Shown in pieces: positions 29,261-38,474 of a DNA stretch of 64,000 nt. Under the pieces are notes generated by a model, which ran no database searches, had not been told where the DNA came from, and worked only from the letters and a program-made list of their open reading frames with translations. Each line of letters begins with the position of its first letter. Position 1 is the stretch's first letter. Made by a program: the position numbers and the translations under genes. Origin of the DNA: JBDSLU01 sp963844435 (GTDB taxonomy: Bacteria; Acidobacteriota; Vicinamibacteria; Vicinamibacterales; Vicinamibacteraceae). The stretch covers positions 744,001-808,000 of the forward strand of contig CAWJOG010000021.1 in the NCBI GenBank assembly GCA_963844435.1, given 5' to 3'.

Positions 29261-30048
29261 CAGATCGTCATCGCGTGGTAACCACCGTCGACGATGAGCT
29301 CCTCGCCGGTGATGAACGAGCCCGCGGCGTCGGATGCGAGCAGGAGCGTGGCGCCGATGAGCTCGCGGGCCTCGCCGAAGCGCTTGGCCGGCGTGTGGCC
29401 GAGGATGGCGGCGACGCGATCGGGCGAGAGGATCTTCCGGTTCTGCTCCGCCGGGAAGAAGCCGGGCACGAGCACGTTGACCCGCACGCGGTGCGGCGCC
29501 CACTCGCGGGCGAGATTGAGCGAGAGGTTGTGCACGGCGCCCTTCGAGGCCGAGTAGGTGATGACGCGCGACAGCGGCACGATGCCGGACATCGAGCCGA
29601 GGTTGATGATCGACCCGCCCTCCCCGCGCTCGACGAGATACTTGCCGAACACCTGGCAGCCGAGGAAGACGCCCTTCACGTTGACGTCCAGGATGCGCAG
29701 GAATTCCTCCTCGCTGATGTCGAAGAACGGCGTGGCGGAGTTGATGCCCGCGCCGTTGACCACGACATCGACCCGGCCGCTGCGCTCGAGCACCGCGTCG
29801 AGCAGGCCCTGCGTCTCGGCCTTGCTGGTCGCCTCGGCGGAGTGGAACCACGCCTTGCCGCCCGCGGCGGCGATCCTGTCGAGGCGGGCCTTGGCCTTGT
29901 CGGGATTGCGGCCGACCAGGACGACCTCGGCGCCGGCGCCCGCCAGCCCCTCGGCCATGGCGCCGCAGAGTTCACCGGTGCCGCCGATGACGACGGCGAC
30001 CTTGCCGGACAGTGAGAAGAGCGATTCGAGATAGGAGGACTGAGTCAT
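29260..30048 (-). CDS. SDR oxidoreductase, UxuB-type fructuronate reductase
   Basis: 262 residues. The nucleotide-binding motif GGTGELCGAMAEGLA matches the SDR-type D-mannonate oxidoreductases, in which GxGxLCGAMAxxLA is characteristic. NGAG, Ser in NLGSMSG, YSASK and EELIVDGGYHAM complete the fold. It should reduce D-fructuronate to D-mannonate with NAD(P)H. A GGAGG ribosome site is visible just upstream of 30048 (ataggaggactgagtcatg on the plus strand is antisense, so this is only suggestive). It is the first gene of the minus-strand run into uxaE. Confidence 0.8.
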   Translation of the reverse strand: MTQSSYLESLFSLSGKVAVVIGGTGELCGAMAEGLAGAGAEVVLVGRNPDKAKARLDRIAAAGGKAWFHSAEATSKAETQGLLDAVLERSGRVDVVVNGAGINSATPFFDISEEEFLRILDVNVKGVFLGCQVFGKYLVERGEGGSIINLGSMSGIVPLSRVITYSASKGAVHNLSLNLAREWAPHRVRVNVLVPGFFPAEQNRKILSPDRVAAILGHTPAKRFGEARELIGATLLLASDAAGSFITGEELIVDGGYHAMTI

Positions 30049-30144
30049 GGGAAGGGAAGATCCGGGAGGTTCGGGGACCGGGTGCTCGCGCCGAGATGCC
30101 TCTCACGCGTGAGCCATGATCGCCCGAAGGCGGTCGTCCTCACC

Positions 30145-31023
30145 CTAGTCGGGGCGAGTGGCTACGCAGATGTCCTGGTAGCTGAGGAAGGTGGTGCGGC
30201 CGCACCACGCGCCGTAGCGAACGGGCGCCAACGACAGGCCTGCCTCGGCGTACATCGCCTCGACGATCTCCTGAGGGTGGGCGATGGCTTCTTCGGGGAC
30301 GTCCTTGTTCGTGATGAGGCAGCCGTCGATCTCGTACACGAAGGACAATTCCGCGCGATTGGCGGCTATCAGCGCGCGTGATTCCGCGTTGAGCAGGAAC
30401 CAGGTCACGAGGCACCGTCCGCCCGGCTTGAGCACACGCGCGATCTCGGCCAGGTAGTGCGCCACTTCGACGGGCCGCATGTGCGTGAAGATCGACGTGA
30501 GAAACACCAGGTCGAAGCTGGCGTCGTCGAAGGGGAAGCGGTACTCGGCCGCGGCGCAGCTGCCGCCGGGGTTGTACTCCTCGTTGCGGATGTCCGCATG
30601 GTGGAAGCGGAAATTCTCGTGGCTCGCGGAAATGTTCGCGCGGCACCAGTCGATGCCCGTCGACACGATGTCGAAGCCATCGTAACTGCCGGCTCCTGAA
30701 AGATACCGGAGGAGCGGCACGGCCATCCGCCCCTGGCCACAGCCGACGTCGAGCACGCGACTGTCCGGCGTGAGGCCGCCGAGCGTGGTGAAGTGGCCCA
30801 GGAATTCGTTGCCGATCTCCGTGTACGCTCCGCTCCCGATGAAGCGCGCTGACCGCGGCGGCGTCAGGGCGTCGCGACGTCCGAGCAGTCCATCGACGGC
30901 ATCGAGCGTGTGGGCCTTGGCCTTGGCCAACGCCTGCCACGCCGGTCGAGGGACCAGCCGCCGAACCGTGGTTTTCAGAGCCGTCATCTGCGTCGTCTCG
31001 CGTATCGGGACCGCCTCGTCCAT
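30145..31023 (-). CDS. Class I SAM-dependent methyltransferase
   Basis: About 292 residues from the ATG at 31023 (or 281 from 30987, MTALKTTVRRL). The SAM-binding glycine motif is VLDVGCGQGRMAVPLLRYL, with the acidic residue after beta-2 in DGFDIVSTGIDW, then FPFDDASFDLVFLTSIFTHM and LAEIARVLKPGGRCLVTWF for motifs II and III. The C-terminal cap ends with GRTTFLSYQDICVATRP. The acceptor is unknown; the general type occurs among sugar- and lipid-modifying enzymes. The frame is open upstream to 31182 but without coding character. It is divergent from the exported-protein operon at 31194. Confidence 0.82.
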   Translation of the reverse strand: MDEAVPIRETTQMTALKTTVRRLVPRPAWQALAKAKAHTLDAVDGLLGRRDALTPPRSARFIGSGAYTEIGNEFLGHFTTLGGLTPDSRVLDVGCGQGRMAVPLLRYLSGAGSYDGFDIVSTGIDWCRANISASHENFRFHHADIRNEEYNPGGSCAAAEYRFPFDDASFDLVFLTSIFTHMRPVEVAHYLAEIARVLKPGGRCLVTWFLLNAESRALIAANRAELSFVYEIDGCLITNKDVPEEAIAHPQEIVEAMYAEAGLSLAPVRYGAWCGRTTFLSYQDICVATRPD

Positions 31024-31193
31024 CACAGGTCGGGGCCCACAGATGATAGCAACTAATCCCGCCATGTCCGTGGTTCCACACACCGGTGACATGGCTGACA
31101 GCGACTGTTCGATCGCACGACCAGGGACGTTCTGCCTGAGTGTGGCGGCAGCGGCAGCACTTTGCCGGACCCCCCGCGCCACCAGGAGGTTCG

Positions 31194-31982
31194 ATGAAAG
31201 TCCGCATGCTGTCCGTCATCGTCGGGGGAACCCTTCTGTGTCCGACGGTCGCTCGCGCCCAGGCGGCCGACAGGACCATGACCGTGTTCGTCACCGCCGC
31301 GGCCGTCGCCGACGTCGGCAAGATCGACAAGGCCACCGAGACGCGGCTGCTCGACGCCATCAAGGCGGCGCGCCAGACCCGCAAGGACCTCGAAAAGGGG
31401 CTCAAGGCGCAGCACGGCAAGAAGCGCGAGGCCTGGCCGGCGGAGATCGAGGATCAGATGTACGCCGCCGAGGAAGCCGAGGCCCTCGCCGACGCCGACT
31501 GGGCCTACCGGAAGGTGAAGCAGGAAGGACTGAGCGACACGGTCGAGGACATCCGGAAGTCGATCGTCGGTGACGGCATGGCCGGCACGAAGGATCACAT
31601 CGCGCTCGTCAGCTCGGCCTCCGACGCCCAGGTGATCGTCGAGGTGAATGGCCGCCGATCGGGGAGCAGCGGCATGCAGCCTGGCCTGATGGCCGTGCGC
31701 GACGACCTCTTCTGGATCAGCTTCTTCGTCAAGCCGGGGCCGAAGCTGCCCGTCGAACGCTTTGCGGCCGTGCCGCGGACCTATCGCCTCCGCCGCGTCG
31801 GCTACCAGGCGTGGCGCCTCGCCATTCCGCGGCCCGATCACCCGGCGTGGCGCTTCGAGGCCCACGGCTTTCAGCGCTGGGGCAACGCCGCCAACGTCGC
31901 GTCGGTCCTGGTGGAGGACTTCATCGGCAAGAACTACGAAGCGATGCAGTCGCCGATCGCGCGAAGTGAGGGGGCTCGATGA
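31194..31982 (+). CDS. Exported protein of unknown function, first gene of a three-gene operon
   Basis: 262 residues. A perfect AGGAGG ribosome site stands just before ATG 31194, and a signal peptide (LSVIVGGTLLCPTVARAQA) follows. Residues 45-130 are charged and helical (KAARQTRKDLEKGLKAQHGKKREAW), probably a helical hairpin or coiled coil. The C-terminal half is a mixed segment ending NAANVASVLVEDFIGKNYEAM. I do not recognise the family. The stop overlaps the start of the next gene, so the three genes at 31194-34527 form one unit. Confidence 0.72.
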   Translation: MKVRMLSVIVGGTLLCPTVARAQAADRTMTVFVTAAAVADVGKIDKATETRLLDAIKAARQTRKDLEKGLKAQHGKKREAWPAEIEDQMYAAEEAEALADADWAYRKVKQEGLSDTVEDIRKSIVGDGMAGTKDHIALVSSASDAQVIVEVNGRRSGSSGMQPGLMAVRDDLFWISFFVKPGPKLPVERFAAVPRTYRLRRVGYQAWRLAIPRPDHPAWRFEAHGFQRWGNAANVASVLVEDFIGKNYEAMQSPIARSEGAR

Positions 31983-32413
31983 ATGCACCCGACCCGCAGC
32001 CCAGACACCTCCTGATCACGCCGGCAACCCGGCGGCCGAGCGCGACGGAGGTCAAGAGCCTCATGGCCCGACTCGGCGTCCGCGATGTTCCAGATGCGGC
32101 CGTCGAGCAGTTGATCGGGGCGGCGTCTGCGGCGAACCGCTGGCTGGCCGACCACCCGGACGAGGCCACACGATTGCTCGAGGACCCTGCCGCGGTCCTC
32201 GAAGCCATGCAGGAGTCCGGGGCGCTCACCGAATCCGTCACCGATTTGCTTGCTGTCCTGCGGTCGGTGCCCAAGCGCGGCGAGGGGACTGCGAAGGCCC
32301 GCGCGCGCCTCGTGCGTGTCCTCCGTCCGGCGACCGCGAGTCTTGGCCGCAAGCCGGTGCTCCGTTTCGGGCGTGATGAGTACGACCTTCCCGAAGAGCG
32401 TGGAGGCCGCTGA
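31979..32413 (+). CDS. Small helical protein of unknown function, second gene of the operon
   Basis: 144 residues, predicted mostly helical, with no signal peptide or membrane helix. The segment ANRWLADHPDEATRLLEDPAAVLEAMQESGAL is faintly like the helical leader regions of some peptide-modification systems, but I see no cleavage motif or core peptide, so I do not claim that. It overlaps both neighbours (ATGA at the front, TGATG at the back), which implies fixed stoichiometry with them. Confidence 0.65.
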   Translation: MNAPDPQPRHLLITPATRRPSATEVKSLMARLGVRDVPDAAVEQLIGAASAANRWLADHPDEATRLLEDPAAVLEAMQESGALTESVTDLLAVLRSVPKRGEGTAKARARLVRVLRPATASLGRKPVLRFGRDEYDLPEERGGR

Positions 32414-34527
32414 TGGAGAACCCCGATACCGTCATCGAGCTCCACCGCTCGGTCGTCCACGACATGTTCGTCGATCGGCTGCCGCCGATGTCGCTTCCGC
32501 CGAAGCCGTTCGAGATCTCGGTGATCGATGGGAGGGCGGACCTGCACATCGCGGTGTCGCGCGTGTGGTTCCACGTCGACGCCAGCGGCCGGCGGTGGCG
32601 ACAGCACGACGGCGGGACGACCACAGACGTCGATCGCCATCTCGCGTTCGATCTGCGGCTCGGCGACCACCCGCCGGAGCTGGGGCTGCCGAACTCGAAG
32701 CTGGTGTTCACGAAGGTCCTGGGGCTGCCGATTCCCTCCGGGTTGCCGCGGACCTGCAACGGCCGCGAGATCCCGTTCAACGAGATCCCGTTGTTCGGCC
32801 GTCTCGTCATTCACGACTCGCTCGAACGCGTCGAGACGACGATTGACGGCCGGCCGCACCAGAACGTCGTGCTCGAGTTCGCGCAGCAGCAGGGTCGCAC
32901 GCTCGAAGCGGAGCCGTCCCCGGCAGGCGACGCCCAGATGTTCGGCCCGGCGGTCCAGCAGCAGGCTGACGGTCGCGTGCTGCTCAGCGGGATGGAGCCG
33001 CACGTCGTCTGGGAGCTGACGCCGGTCGAGCGGGACTGCATCCGCAACACCGTGGTTGGCCGGCTGCTGGACGTCGCGAACATCGACGTCATCGCCCTCG
33101 TCGCGACGGAGCTCGCGAACGGTGTCGTCGAGACGCTGGTGACGCTCGGGGACAATGGCACCTCGACCGCTTCGATCCTCCCGGCGCCGCGGCCTGTCGA
33201 TCCGACGGGAACATCCGGCGACCCGCTGCAGATCGACGGCATCGTGCGGCTGTGGACGCGAGAGGGCGGGTCCGCCCTCGAGGAGTCGCTGCAGGTGCAA
33301 ATCCAGACGCTCGAGACGCTGCCGGAGCCGCTGCCGGCGTCAGTGCTGGCGTTCAGCACCGACGAGACGGTCGGGTTCATGCGGGCGGGCTTTGCCATCC
33401 TGCGATCGATCCGGGCATCCCAGATCACCTCGCTCTGCCTCGACGAATCCGATTTCGACCCGGACGCCGGCTGCCTGCTGACGCAGCCCGTCGGGATCGA
33501 GATCGACGGCGACGACGCGACGCTCGCGGAGTTCTCGGCCACGATCGAGGAATCCGTCGAGCTGGGACACGAAGTGCTGAACATCCGGGGCTACGCGGAG
33601 GGAGAAGCGTGGCACTCGGGGTGGTTCATCGAATTCGGCCTGGTGTTCCGGATCGACCGCGGTGACGTCCCGCGCGATCCCTTGCTCGGCGAGCTGCCGC
33701 CCGACCTGCAGCCTTCGCGCACGCTCGCCGAGATGAACGCGCGTCTGCGCGAGCTCTCGCTCGAGAAGTGCGCCGGCGGCGATCGCGAGGCGATCGAGGA
33801 GGAGCAGAAGACCATCGCCGAGGAGAAGAACGCGCTGCCGACCGAGATCGGCGTCAAGCCCGAGCTGTTCGGCGAGCCGTTCAAGCGGTCCGACGGCTGG
33901 GTCACGGTGCTTGGCGCCTTGGCGGGCATCGCCGTTGCCGTCGGCCTCGCCATCGGCGGGCTGGCCATCGTCGCCGCGGCGTCGGTGAGCGTCGCGTTCA
34001 CCGCGGCGGCGGTGACGGCCGCCTTCCTCATCGGCTACGGCGTGGCGATCATCGGGATCGCGGCGATCGACGACTTCTACATCGACTGCAAGGTGAGCGA
34101 CGGCCTGACCAAGTTCGTCGACGACAAATCGAAGCCGGGTGGTGACGCGCTGCCGCTCGAGGGCTACTCGCCGACCACGGTCCTCCTCAAGGAGGGCGTG
34201 CTGCGGGTGTTCCTGAAGCCGCTCGAACGCAAGCTCAAGGTGCGATTCTTCGAGCCCGATCGGGCCAGCCCCATGGGCGATCCCGACTTCGTGTCGCAGC
34301 AGGTTGCCGGGCTGCTCGACGACGGACGTCTGTGGCGCCTCACCGTCGCGGACGCCGCACACCTGATGGACAAAGGCCGGATCACGATGTCGCTGGTGAC
34401 GCCGGGAGGGCAGGAGGTTCCGCTCCACGTCGCACGCAGCAGCCGCGGCCGGCGCTACCTCCGGACGCCGGCTGATGACGACATTACGAACAATTTGGCC
34501 AACCTCCCGCGAATCCCTGCCGTGTGA
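32413..34527 (+). CDS. Large protein of unknown function with a central membrane region, third gene of the operon
   Basis: 704 residues. The first 480 are soluble and beta-rich with many acidic stretches (WFHVDASGRRWRQHDGG, SVLAFSTDETVGFMRAGFAIL, CLDESDFDPDAGCLLTQPVGIEIDGDD). A short coiled coil follows (MNARLRELSLEKC, EAIEEEQKTIAEEKNALP). Then come two closely spaced alanine/glycine-rich hydrophobic helices (VTVLGALAGIAVAVGLAIGGLAIVAAAS and AFTAAAVTAAFLIGYGVAIIGIAAI), like pore-forming or membrane-inserting segments, and about 140 soluble residues. I recognise no family. Insertion helices in a large protein, coupled to an exported partner and a small helical one, could fit a secreted effector or an envelope complex, but that is speculation. 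Confidence 0.68.
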   Translation: MENPDTVIELHRSVVHDMFVDRLPPMSLPPKPFEISVIDGRADLHIAVSRVWFHVDASGRRWRQHDGGTTTDVDRHLAFDLRLGDHPPELGLPNSKLVFTKVLGLPIPSGLPRTCNGREIPFNEIPLFGRLVIHDSLERVETTIDGRPHQNVVLEFAQQQGRTLEAEPSPAGDAQMFGPAVQQQADGRVLLSGMEPHVVWELTPVERDCIRNTVVGRLLDVANIDVIALVATELANGVVETLVTLGDNGTSTASILPAPRPVDPTGTSGDPLQIDGIVRLWTREGGSALEESLQVQIQTLETLPEPLPASVLAFSTDETVGFMRAGFAILRSIRASQITSLCLDESDFDPDAGCLLTQPVGIEIDGDDATLAEFSATIEESVELGHEVLNIRGYAEGEAWHSGWFIEFGLVFRIDRGDVPRDPLLGELPPDLQPSRTLAEMNARLRELSLEKCAGGDREAIEEEQKTIAEEKNALPTEIGVKPELFGEPFKRSDGWVTVLGALAGIAVAVGLAIGGLAIVAAASVSVAFTAAAVTAAFLIGYGVAIIGIAAIDDFYIDCKVSDGLTKFVDDKSKPGGDALPLEGYSPTTVLLKEGVLRVFLKPLERKLKVRFFEPDRASPMGDPDFVSQQVAGLLDDGRLWRLTVADAAHLMDKGRITMSLVTPGGQEVPLHVARSSRGRRYLRTPADDDITNNLANLPRIPAV

Positions 34528-34597
34528 GGTTTGGCTGGCGCGCACCCGTGTTCGACGATCTGTTCGTCGCGCTCGGTGGCAGCCCGGCCCGATCGGG

Positions 34598-35005
34598 CTA
34601 CCAGATGACGTGAACCGCGCCGGACGCGCGAATGTCGCGATCGCGCGTCACGAGCGGCAGCGCCAGCGTCCGCGCGGCCGCCACGATCAGGGCATCGAAC
34701 GGGTCGCGGGTGAATCGCAACTCGTCAGCGAGATACACCTGCGCCGACGTCAGGTCGAACGGGTGATAGGCGGGGTTGCTGAAGAGATCGTCGAAGAACG
34801 CCTGAACCGGGCGCCGCAGGTTGATGCGGCTGGCCCGCGCCAGCAGGCTGACCTCCCAGATCACGGCCATCGGCACGTAGAGGAGCGCCTGCTGGCGCTC
34901 GCAGGCGTCGAAGTGCGCCGCCGCCGCGCGTCCCAACGTCCGGCTGGCGGTCGCATGGAAGAGCAGGGCGTGCGTATCGGCGACGGCGCCGGGGAGATCA
35001 GCCAC
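34598..35005 (-). CDS. PIN-domain toxin (VapC-like)
   Basis: 135 residues. The four acidic PIN residues are present: Asp in VADTHALLF, Glu in VIWEVSLLA, and the Asp pair in TRDPFDALIVAAA and LVTRDRDI. PIN toxins are magnesium-dependent RNases. The gene overlaps the antitoxin gene by 8 bases on the same strand with the antitoxin first, as in VapBC modules. Size and layout are normal for the family. The target RNA cannot be told from the sequence. Confidence 0.85.
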   Translation of the reverse strand: MADLPGAVADTHALLFHATASRTLGRAAAAHFDACERQQALLYVPMAVIWEVSLLARASRINLRRPVQAFFDDLFSNPAYHPFDLTSAQVYLADELRFTRDPFDALIVAAARTLALPLVTRDRDIRASGAVHVIW

Positions 35006-35321
35006 GACGGCGTGAGCGCTTGGCGCGCCGAGCGGGCTCGTAGGCCGTGTGCATTTCCGACACGCCTAGCGGCCGCGACAGTGACGCGGCGAAGAGGTCG
35101 CGCACCTCTCGATCCGCGCGCTCGAGCCGCGGGTCATCGGCCGCGATGTCGATGGTCCCGACGACGCTGCGAACGGCGAGCGGAATGCCCAGGCGGCCGG
35201 CCCGCGCGGCGGTGATGAGGTCGTCCACCGCGGCGCTGAGGTTCCCCTGGCCGTAGCCCCGGCCCTTCAGCCAGAGCACGTTCGCCTCGTCGAGCGTGAG
35301 CGACACCGCCTTCTTCGGCAT
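34998..35321 (-). CDS. Antitoxin partner of the PIN toxin
   Basis: 107 residues. The N-terminus MPKKAVSLTLDEANVLWLKGRG and NLSAAVDDLITAARAG fit a ribbon-helix-helix DNA-binding fold. The rest ends in a basic tail (ARRAKRSRRRG), likely the toxin-binding part. It precedes and overlaps the PIN gene. A 9-bp inverted repeat just upstream at 35331-35352 is a good candidate for its own operator, so the pair is probably autoregulated. Confidence 0.78.
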   Translation of the reverse strand: MPKKAVSLTLDEANVLWLKGRGYGQGNLSAAVDDLITAARAGRLGIPLAVRSVVGTIDIAADDPRLERADREVRDLFAASLSRPLGVSEMHTAYEPARRAKRSRRRG

Positions 35322-35330
35322 GTAGACACC

Positions 35331-35352
35331 GTATCATATCTAAATACGATAC
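35331..35352. promoter_or_regulatory. Palindromic operator/promoter of the toxin-antitoxin operon
   Basis: GTATCATAT at 35331-35339 and ATACGATAC at 35344-35352 are inverted repeats with one mismatch around CTAA. The site is 10 bases ahead of the antitoxin start and is an AT-rich island in GC-rich DNA, so it probably includes the -10 region. Autorepression through such a palindrome is the rule for ribbon-helix-helix antitoxins. Confidence 0.65.
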
Positions 35353-35419
35353 AGGGATCAAGGCGAGAGCAGATCGTCTTTCGCCATGGGTGTTCCCACG
35401 ACGCGGCCGACCTCGCGCA

Positions 35420-36314
35420 CTAGCGGGGCAGCTGGTCGAGCTCGGCGAGGAGCCGCTGCGCCTCGCCGTCGGGGCCGGCCTCGTGCTCGACGGCGTAGCG
35501 CAGCTCCCTCCGAGCCTGATCGACGGCGTCCTCGGCCAGGAAGGCCTTGGCGAGATAGAAATGGGCCTCGTCGGCGTAGGGCTGGACGTCCGCGGCAATC
35601 GCCCGCGACAGGCCATCCCGGGCGGCCGCCGGCCGGCCGACCGCCAGCTCGCTGATGCCCCAGAAGAACGCGATGCCCGGGTCGGTCGGCGTGGCCTGCG
35701 ACAGCGCGCGCAGGGCCGCCGCCGCTTCGCGATGCCGGCCAGCCACGTAGTGCGCCATGGCCGCGTCGAAGCTGCCGGCCGGCGGCGCCTCGCCGCGCAC
35801 CGCGAGAGGCACATAGCGGGGCGGCACGATCAGCGCGAGCTGGGCGAGGACGGCGTGGCGGCTGGGCGCCTCGACGGAGGCGGTCGACGATGGGGTCTCG
35901 GGCGGCAGCGGCGGGACCGTCGGGCCAGATGGATTTGCCGTCGGATTCGGATTCGGGGCCAGCGCTCGGCGCCGTGCCGGGGCCCGTCGCGAGCGCGGGC
36001 GGTGGGGGCCGGTTCACGCCGCCCTGCCACCACCAGCCGAACGCCGCGACCAGGCCAGCCGCGAGCGCCAGGCCGAGCCACGGGGCCGCCGTCCAGCCAG
36101 GGGTCGACGGCCGGTGCACCACCGCCGGCGCCGGCTGCTGCCGCAGGCGGTCGGCCAGATCCTGGAGCGTCTGCACCTGGGCCAGGCACATCGAGCAGCT
36201 GAAGAAGTGCTGCTCGTAGGCGTCCTGCTCGGCCTCCGGCAGGGTGCCGGCGACGTAGGCCTCTGCGAGATCGTGTCCGGACCTGAGAGGACAGTCCATG
36301 GCGGCGCGCTCCAC
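35420..36314 (-). CDS. Zinc-finger anti-sigma factor with C-terminal TPR, one frameshift
   Basis: The N-terminus is a zinc-binding anti-sigma domain: AEAYVAGTLPEAEQDAYEQHFFSCSMCLAQV holds the HxxxCxxC pattern. One membrane helix follows (APWLGLALAAGLVAAFGWWW), then a Pro-rich linker and a TPR region (FDAAMAHYVAGRHREAAAALRAL, AHFYLAKAFLAEDAVDQARRELRYAV). The linker and TPR part are in a different frame from the N-terminus, with the slip near 35960-36010, where NPNPTANPSGPTVPPLPPETPSS is the natural continuation. GTG 36314 overlaps the sigma stop (TAGTG); an ATG five codons in is at 36299. It would hold the ECF sigma factor at the membrane. Confidence 0.78.
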
Positions 36315-36880
36315 TATCGCGCTTCCCCGCCGCCGGCATCGACGACGGCCATCAGGCGTTTCAGGGCCCGGGTCTTGCGCTGGCGGACCGTGTCCGACGA
36401 CAACGACAACCGTTGGGCGATCTCGCGAGGGTGGAGCCCGTCCACCAGCGTGAGCTGCAGCACCTCGCGATCGGCCGGCGCGATCGATGCCAGCCCTTTC
36501 GCCACCAGCCCGCGGCGTTCTTCGTCCTCGCGCGCATCGATGGCCGGCAGGCGGGCGGCGAAGTCGTCGTCGAGCGGCGCCTCGCCGCGGCGATGCTCGC
36601 CGCGCAGGTGGTTGTTCACGAGGTTGCGAGCCACGCCGTGGACGAACGCCGGCAGCCGATCCGGCTCCCGCAGCTGCCCCTTCCGCAGCGCGAGAATCGC
36701 CGCCACCAACGTGTCCTGCGTCAGGTCGAGCACGGCGTCGGCCTGCCGCAGCCGGGCCCTCAGCATCGCCCGAACGCGCGGCGCGAAATGGGACGCGAAG
36801 GCCGCTTCCGCCGCGGCGTCACCCGCCGCGATGCCTGCGACCCAGCCGACGACATGGGGAGCCTCCTGGTCGCCAGACAC
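36314..36880 (-). CDS. ECF-type RNA polymerase sigma factor
   Basis: 188 residues. Region 2 is AAFASHFAPRVRAMLRARLRQADAVLDLTQDTLVAAILALRKGQLREPDRLPAFVHGVARNLVNNHLR. Region 4 is LASIAPADREVLQLTLVDGLHPREIAQRLSLSSDTVRQRKTRALKRLM. There is no region 1 or 3, as in ECF factors. It is directly followed by its zinc-finger anti-sigma gene. About 165 bases upstream separate it from the channel gene and must carry its promoter; I could not pick out a clear self-recognised promoter. Confidence 0.87.
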   Translation of the reverse strand: MSGDQEAPHVVGWVAGIAAGDAAAEAAFASHFAPRVRAMLRARLRQADAVLDLTQDTLVAAILALRKGQLREPDRLPAFVHGVARNLVNNHLRGEHRRGEAPLDDDFAARLPAIDAREDEERRGLVAKGLASIAPADREVLQLTLVDGLHPREIAQRLSLSSDTVRQRKTRALKRLMAVVDAGGGEAR

Positions 36881-37046
36881 TTCTGGCGCTCATTGTAGCC
36901 GTCCCTTCGTGTCCGGCTCGACCGTCCCCGGAACGCTCCGCGCGACAAAACCACCAATGGGGATGATGTGGGCGGCAGGGACCGTTTCGTGACAGGTTCG
37001 CGGGATGGCTCAGCTGCCAATGCCGTGCAGCGCTGGAAGGGGAACG

Positions 37047-38474
37047 CTACAGACCGGAGGAACCGGCGCATCCGGTCGATGAGCGAGGCGGACTGGGCGG
37101 TCAGGCCGGCCTCATCGCGGGCCGCCGCCTGGGCGGCGTCGAGCCCGACGCGTCGCTCCACCACCAGCCGGCTGATCGCGTCGAGGGCGTCGGGCCGGCT
37201 GAGGACCACGTCGCGCAGGGCGTCGGCGTCGATCTCGAGCACCACGCTGTCCCTGGCTGCGGCGACCGTTGCGGTGCGCGGGTCGCCGGTCAGCAGCGAC
37301 ATCTCGCCGAAGACGCCGCCGGGCCGCGTCCGCGCGACTTCGCGGCCGTCCGGCTCGAGGCGGACGACGACTTCGCCGCGGTGGACGACGAACAGCGAGC
37401 GGCCGGTCTCGCCCTGGCGGACGATCACCTCGCCGGCGCCGAACACCCGCTCCTGGCGTCCGCGCCGCCAGCTGGGCGCGGGCGGCGTCGTCGAGCGGGG
37501 CGAAGAGATCGACGCGGGCCAGGACGCCGGCGACGGCGTCCGCGGGCAGCGTCGACGGTCCCTCGTCCCGCGAGTACTCGATCTGGATCGGATACGGGAT
37601 CTCGATGCCGTGCCGCGCGAAGCTGTAGTAGATCGCCGTGCGCACCTCGTCGAGCGCAACGTCCTCCTCGGAGTATTCGGCGACCCAGAACTTCACGCGG
37701 TAGACGATCGCCGAGTTGCCGAAGTCGACCAGGTGGACGGCCGGCTTCGGCTCGAGCAGGACGTGCGACGACCGCTGCACCGCCTCGAAGAGCGCCTCGC
37801 GCACCTCGTTCGGGCCCTTGGCGTAGGTGGCGCCGATGTCGAGCGAGAAGCGCACCGGCCGCACCGGCTCGTTGAAGTTGACGATCGCTTCCTTCGAGAT
37901 CACGCTGTTCGGCACGATCACGAAGGCGCCGGCCCGGGTCCGCAGCTTGGTCGCGCGCCAGGTGATCTCCTCGACCACGCCGACGTGCTCGCCGACCCGG
38001 ATCCAGTGGCCGACGCGGAACGGCTTCTCGATCTGGATGGCGAGGCCGGCGAATGGCGTTGCCGAGCGTGTCCTGCAGCGCGAAGCCGACGACGACGGCG
38101 CCCGCCGCGGACGCGGCGACGATGCCGGTGTCGCGCAGCACGACGGTGGTGACGAGGAACGCCAGGACGACGATGGCGGCGTCCTGGACGATGTTGGGGA
38201 AGCGCGCCGACGGGCGATCGGCGAGGAACGGGTTGAGGAGGATCGCCACCGCGGCGATGATGATCGCCAGCGCGATCAGGAGGTTGTCGAGCGCCGCGAT
38301 GCCCGGCGGGATCGCCGCCGCGAGCTCGGGCACGCGCATGGCCCCGGCCAGCGCCAGGGCCACGGCGCCGAGGGCCGCGGCGAAGCGGAGCTTGCCGCGC
38401 GCGACCCGGTTGCGGGTCGCGAACGACAACGCGAGGGCGACGACGCTGACGGCCGCCGCCGTCACCAGGATCAC
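37047..38474 (-). CDS. MscS-type channel with cyclic-nucleotide-binding domain, frameshifted
   Basis: GTG 38474 overlaps the M48 stop (GTGA). Four or so N-terminal helices lead to the MscS pore region AGAVVVGFALQDTLGNA. A slip near 38054 then moves to the frame with WRATKLRTRAGAFVIVPNSVISKEAIVNFNEPVRPVRFSLDIG, the MscS beta-domain. A second slip near 37460 leads to a cNMP-binding domain: RVFGAGEVIVRQGETGRSLFVVHRGEVVVRL and RPGGVFGEMSLLTGDPRTATV, with the phosphate-cassette Arg present. The strict frame stays open to 36760, into the sigma gene; one more missing base near 37050 would give the usual RRFLRL end, so I place the stop at 37047. Such channels respond to cyclic nucleotides, which fits the nearby adenylate cyclase. 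Confidence 0.75.

Noticed and set aside
31979..32413. Nif11/NHLP-type precursor peptide
   Set aside because: The helical segment is only loosely similar, and there is no double-glycine-type site, core peptide or modifying enzyme next to it.
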